The notes below the pieces were generated by a model. That model was not told the DNA's origin. It saw only the letters and a program-made list of their open reading frames with translations, and ran no database searches. This document shows, one piece after another, positions 59,186 to 64,000 of a stretch of 64,000 nt of DNA. The stretch spans positions 68,875,995-68,939,994 of the forward strand of contig NW_026262690.1 of the NCBI RefSeq assembly GCF_021869535.1, given 5' to 3'. The DNA comes from Mytilus californianus (Eukaryota; Mollusca; Bivalvia; Mytilida; Mytilidae). Each line of letters opens with the position of its first letter. Position 1 is the first letter of the stretch. Both the position numbers and the translations under genes were made by a program.

Positions 59186-61769
59186 TTTTTGCTTTTCCTG
59201 TCTGCATTGTTTTTCAAATTTGTCTGAATTACAAAGTGCACAGCTGCCAATAATTTGCATTTATATTTAAAAGAAGGGATCAGCTTCATCTTAAACCATT
59301 GTTAATGTCGATTTTAATATGAGATCGTACAAATTAGTCAATCAAGATGGAACCATCATAAAATTATTTCACCAGCATGTAGTAAAAATAGAACCAACAA
59401 GATTGTTCCCACATATACCACGAAATATAACTAAATGAAAATTTAATATGTGTGCATGTCGAATTTAAAGATATCAGTTTTTGGCAAACAGGAAGTAGAA
59501 TATCGAAGGAACCAGAAACATGTCACACGGTGAGGCATAACCAAATGAAGATTGGTAAATATATAAAGAAGCTTTGGCTTGTGGTTGCTGATTAAAAAAA
59601 ATGCAATAGAATTGTGTTTCGTGCGGACAGATGTAAACCTGTATACTCCCTTCTTTATGGGAGAGTTATAATAATTGTCTTTTTCAACAGAAGTACAAGT
59701 GTTTTTTTTTTTCTACAGCTACCGCATATAGTAGCCCTTTAACTAATTGAAGATGTCTGAATATTCCACTATTCTAGTATTGTTTTGGAAATGGTGGCCT
59801 TATTACAAAGACGATGTCTTCTGGCGCTCCGATAAAAACTGCCTGTATCTTACTTCAATCACAATGGTTTTGGAAAAGGGTCCAAAAGTTTCATGGACGA
59901 CGGACACCAAGTGATGACAATGGTTAGAAAAGCGAGAGGTTAACAGCTCATCTAGCTGAGGTAGGCTTTTTAGTAATATATACAATGTTGGCTGTAAATG
60001 CTTGACTTTAAATGTTTGGTATATTTTTTCTTTCTAACTTGTGTAGTTTCTTTTAGTCTGACTTGTGTAAAGAAGTTTCGTTTTAAATAATACTTAATAT
60101 ATGTATAATTTACCCTTTTAGGTGGTCTATCACATGTGTTTGTTTATTAGTAGTATTTCCGGTTGTCTCGACTTTGAACAACTGTAAAACTGATAAAATT
60201 TATATATCTTTAAAAATCGTATCGTTTGACTTTATTCAGTGTTGAAATTGATAGTACACGTAGTCGATTATGTGACAAGAACCTCATTTTCGCTAGCCAA
60301 GGGTTACGATCAGGCCTGCTCTTCATCTACCTCTGAATATTGCAAATTTATATTCTAGTATTATTACTAATAAAATTGAGAATGGAAATGGGGAATGTGT
60401 CAAAGAGACAACAACCCGACCATAGAACATTTGTTTAAAATCCTTCAACTGTGATGCTACCTCTGACATATCTTGACGAAAGAAGTCCGTATATTTTTAG
60501 AATCCTAATTCCTGGAACTGTTTTTGTCCGACTACCTTACATGCAACCAGGCTATATAGCCTTGAGCCGATGAACACATAACAAAAATATATCAAACGCA
60601 ATTGGTACAAATAGGAATAAAGTATTGTCATTACTCGGCATCCTTTGTTTGTCTTCCAAAACATAGATTGGAACCCTCTGAAATTTTTGAGTTAATTTGA
60701 ATCAATATTATCCTCAAGCGTGTCTGCTTGACAATCTAAAACCTCGGGGACGATCGTAATCGAAAGTATGATTTGCAGAAAACGCTTAAGTTGCTTAATT
60801 GTACACAGCTTAATTATATTCCATTTTTCTTTTTCTTCAACTGTTCCATGATCTATCCGTTTTTTTTTGTTTGTTGTTGTTTGGTGGTATTCATAAATAC
60901 TAATTCCCAGTCTTAAAAAATGTATAGTTTACTGCATAGATAATGCATTATGCCAGCCGAAAGGAACTAAAACTGCAGGAAATTCCATTCACACCAATCG
61001 GTTTTTACTATAAATAGTGAACTGTACTTTAAAACTAGATATTTTATTAAATTTTAAATTTTGAAAACACCGACAATTAGACAAAAATCTCAGTAATCAT
61101 TGAGAATTACCGTGTATCTTTGTATCAGTCTTTGGTGATTTCTGCAGTCGAGAAGACATTCATTAGTCCAAAACGAACAGCAGCCCGACCTATATAGAAA
61201 TGACGGATATTTTTATTTGAATACTAGTAGTTGAATAGCGTCATAAAACTTTTGATTACGATTGTCGTTCTCAAGACTCAGAACTTAACCAATCAAAATA
61301 CTTTATCATGTGTTTCGAGCACAAACTGTGTATTCCGGGTACTGAGTAAAGTTTAATGAGGTCGACATGCTTATGGAATCAACTGTATATTTGATTTCAA
61401 TTAAGTTTTTTTTTCAAATCTTGTACATTAAATTCTTCAAACTACGTACATAAATTTTAATTGACATCTAAACCTAATTGATCAGCATTTCTGTGTGCAT
61501 CTTGCCTTCTTGATTTCTGTAAGTGTGATACTTGGCAAGCTCAAATATTTTTCTACTTTTCTCTTTTTGCAAGTCTTTCAAATGAAGGTCAAATGAAGGT
61601 CAAATGATGCCAGTCATTATCGCAATCTGAATTATCAGTAGTATACTAAGTGTGTAAATTTTTGATGTTATAAATATATTTGTATAAGCATGCCCTCCGT
61701 GGATTTTTATTATATACTCGCTTCAAAGGAAGAGATATTTTGGTTTTCATCCGTGCGTCTGTAATATAA
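59186..61769. other. non-coding stretch with one family A fragment
   Basis: No exon was recognised. A 60-bp 5' piece of family A lies at 60368-60430 ('ttgagaatggaaatggggaa', 'gtcaaagagacaacaaccc'). Confidence 0.5.
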
Positions 61770-62470
61770 AGTAATGTCCCCCATGAACTATTGTCTGTTG
61801 GGCAAAATTTCATATAAAATATTGTCCGCGGACACTACTTCATATTGATTTACTGTCCAGGACAATATTTCAATATGAAATAGTGTCCTTGTCCATGAAA
61901 TTTTGTCACCTACTTCTGAACAATATTTAACTATGGAATACTGTCTCTGATAACATTTCACTGTGAAATTCTGTACATGACAATATTTCAGTGTGAAATT
62001 ATGTCCATGAAAATGTTTCTTCTATTAATGTCTTCCCTGAGAAATCCTCTGCCATGAAATTGTGAGCATCTAGTAATGTCTTCCTTGAGAAATCCTCTGC
62101 CATGAAATTGTGAGCATTTCTGAAATTTTTAAAAATATTTTTCATAAAACAGTATGTGTATATCCATAAATTGTGGAGATTTGTTTGTTATTATCAATCA
62201 ATAGAACACTTTAATGATACCATTATCCAAAATATTAAATGTCTATAACCTCACTTTCATGAGACAAAATTGCATGGCAATCCATCTATGAAATATTGTC
62301 TCAATACACAATATATAACCTTGGATAACCTCCCTTTAACAAGAAAAAAATTCATACTATCCACCTATGAAACATTGTCTGTATATGGACTAAATTTCAT
62401 ATGGAAATTTGTCCTTTTCGGACATTATTTCATAGTTGGAGACAATATTTCTTAGGACAATATTTTGCTA
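61770..62470. repeat. field of GACAATATTTCA motifs in both orientations
   Basis: Variants of GACAATATTTCA and its complement TGAAATATTGTC recur more than a dozen times at irregular spacing. Within it a roughly 49-bp unit ('gtcttcc.tgagaaatcctct', 'gccatgaaattgtgagcat') is repeated directly at 62028 and 62077. There is no coding frame. Confidence 0.75.
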
Positions 62471-62509
62471 AACACATGTACCTTTTGTGTTGAAATATAC
62501 TATATTTCT

Positions 62510-62930
62510 ATGCCCCCGCCGTAGGCGACGGGGGCATTAGGTGTTACCCTTCCGCCATCCCATTTTCGTTTTCGCACTCTAACTTTAGTTTGCCTCGTGT
62601 AAATTTTATGAAACTCATGCACAATGCTAAGAACCGAAAGTTGCATGCAGAGTTCGATTTTGGGCAGCGAGTCACTTACTGTTCTAGCGTTATGCCCCTT
62701 TATATAAACTTGGAAAATTGCAATTATTTTCGTTTCCACACTCTAACTTAAGTTTAACTCATCCAAATTTTATAAAACTCATACACAAGGCTAAGAACCA
62801 TAACACGTAGACAGAGGTCGAATTTGGGTTGTAAGTCATTTACCGTTCTAGAGTTAGGCCCCCCTTTAACGTGGAAAATTGCAAAGCTTGAACGTAGGCA
62901 TTTGTGTCCTCAGACAAATTATTCTTTTCA
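62510..62930 (-). repeat. family C array, inverted, about 2 monomers
   Basis: It opens with the palindrome 'atgcccccgccgtaggcgac' followed by 'gggggcat', then 'cattttcgttttcgcactct'. 'gttcta' recurs at 62681 and 62844 (163-bp spacing). It matches the reverse complement of the 34.5-kb array. Confidence 0.88.
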
Positions 62931-63178
62931 TTTAATGTTATGTTTTCTTTGCTTTTCACAAATTTTCAACTAATTGTACATGATCATATTTGCATTCAAA
63001 AGAGAGAAAAAACGATCTCCAATTAGTTTATCTATTTTAAGAGTCACGATTCAATAAACCTTCAATGGTCTTTTAGCCGGATAAACTACCATTGACCCAT
63101 AAAATGACATAACTGTAGTGATTTTAATAACTTTGTTTTTAAAAGTGGAGACACAAAAGTATTGTTCAGTTAGAAATC

Positions 63179-63521
63179 ATGGGCTTATTGATATCATTTA
63201 TAATACTCTTCTCTCTTGTTCTTTGGACTAACGCAGGTGGTGTTAAAAAGGTACTGGTGTTTGGTGGAAATGGTCTTATTGGTGCAGCCAGCGTAAATAA
63301 AATGCTAGAAAATGGACACGATTTGACTTTGGTTACCAGAGGAAACTGGTACTGGGACACTGACGATACTATCAAGCCACGGATAAAGCATTTGAAATGT
63401 GATCGAATGAAAAGTTTGATGGATTGCTGGAGTGCAGAACAGTATGATTTTTATGATGCAATTGTAGATTTCAGTGGTTTTGATCCGTATATGATCAAGG
63501 ATACATTGAAACTTCTGCAAG
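63179..63521 (+). CDS. exon 1 of a secreted/luminal NAD(P)-binding epimerase-dehydratase-like protein (extended SDR)
   Basis: ATG at 63179 opens a signal peptide (MGLLISFIILFSLVLWTNAG), then VKKVLVFGGNGLIGAASVNK. This is a Rossmann beta-alpha-beta start with the GxxGxxG nucleotide-binding loop (GGNGLIG, about residues 29-35). The following LTLVTRGN, KHLKCDRMKSL and YDAIVDFSGFDPYMI resemble CSP41-type and other atypical extended SDR proteins. The exon ends with a G before consensus GTAAGT and joins exon 2 in phase. The substrate is unknown. A signal peptide on an SDR of this type suggests the ER or secretory pathway. Confidence 0.85.
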
Positions 63522-63961
63522 GTAAGTCGACTTCATATTTTTACGGAGGTTCTGTTCGGATGAAAAGAACCTCAATACTATTTTCGATCATATTATAAAC
63601 TAATGTATCATTTCACATGTGAAATTATCGGTTTTTATTTCACTGAGAAATCAGGCAAGGTAATTTATTGCAGCCAATGTAATAAATATATCCAGTGAAT
63701 TTCAATAAATAAAAAAAAAATAATAAAAGGATGAGGTGCAACACTGACTCATTCCGCCGGTAACTTTCATCCAACCTTAAGTCCCCATACAAAAGCATTA
63801 GTTGTCAAACAAAAAGGAACCCCCCTTTTTATACATGAAAACCAACATGAAAAACAAATGTAAATGCAGAAAATGTTGCCATATGCAAAGCATTTGACAA
63901 GAAAAAAGCTATTAAATACGTGTCTTTGGCGTGCACAAATATGATTTTTTTTTAATTACAG
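63522..63961 (+). other. intron 1 of the SDR-like gene
   Basis: GTAAGT at 63522 and 'tttttttttaattacag' at the end. A frame running past the donor to 63598 is read-through. Confidence 0.85.
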
Positions 63962-64000
63962 GACGAGTAGGGCGTTATATCTACATCAGTTCTGACTCTG
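63962..64000 (+). CDS. exon 2 (partial) of the SDR-like gene, cut by the window edge
   Basis: The G left by exon 1 plus GA gives Gly, then RVGRYIYISSDS. This is the strand ending in the Ser-rich motif that carries the active-site Ser/Thr in extended SDRs. The catalytic YxxxK would lie beyond the window. Confidence 0.85.

Noticed and set aside
1..64000. tRNA, rRNA, CRISPR arrays, bacterial operons
   Set aside because: None was recognised on reading both strands; the composition and intron structure are those of an animal nuclear genome. A tRNA or covariance-model scan was not possible here.

Overview
The window looks like nuclear DNA of a bivalve mollusc, most likely a mussel (Mytilus-type). 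It is strongly AT-rich. Genes are split by kilobase-scale introns with GT..AG borders. Several dispersed repeat families that I associate with mussel genomes recur throughout. No bacterial, organellar or RNA-gene signature was seen. The species call is an inference from repeat texture and gene content.

Four protein-coding loci can be supported. (1) At 4.2-17.4 kb (+) a chain of six short exons has compatible splice borders and reading phases. It encodes a helical protein fragment that I do not recognise; a possible last exon lies near 20.0 kb. (2) At 24.06-33.65 kb (-) one huge exon carries 3,195 codons of a low-complexity Ser/Lys/Asn/Thr-rich protein. Its next exons lie to the left: candidates are at 22.9 and 22.0 kb, and separately there is a membrane-span exon at 5.3 kb that sits inside an intron of locus 1. 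(3) At 48.28-57.41 kb (-) an eight-exon gene for a lysosome-associated membrane glycoprotein (LAMP) is complete. All phases close to give a 465-residue protein with a signal peptide, two LAMP domains, a Thr-rich hinge, one membrane span and a C-terminal YDTI sorting signal. (4) From 63.18 kb (+) to the right edge lie the first two exons of a secretory-pathway NAD(P)-binding epimerase/dehydratase-like protein (extended SDR, CSP41-like).

The rest is introns and intergenic DNA rich in repeats. Family A and family B are dispersed elements that share a middle module. Family C is a roughly 162-bp monomer array whose ends carry a GC-rich palindrome. Other elements are a 257-bp element duplicated at 19 kb, a TA-flanked 213-bp MITE at 21.0 kb, and a decayed reverse-transcriptase element at about 45 kb. 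There is also a 41-bp minisatellite inside the last LAMP intron, a field of direct and inverted GACAATATTTCA motifs near 62 kb, and three long G/C homopolymers.

The loci show no functional link to each other beyond adjacency. The most notable points are the single 9.6-kb coding exon with no recognisable fold, the interleaved opposite-strand exons to its left, and the repeats packed into the LAMP introns.
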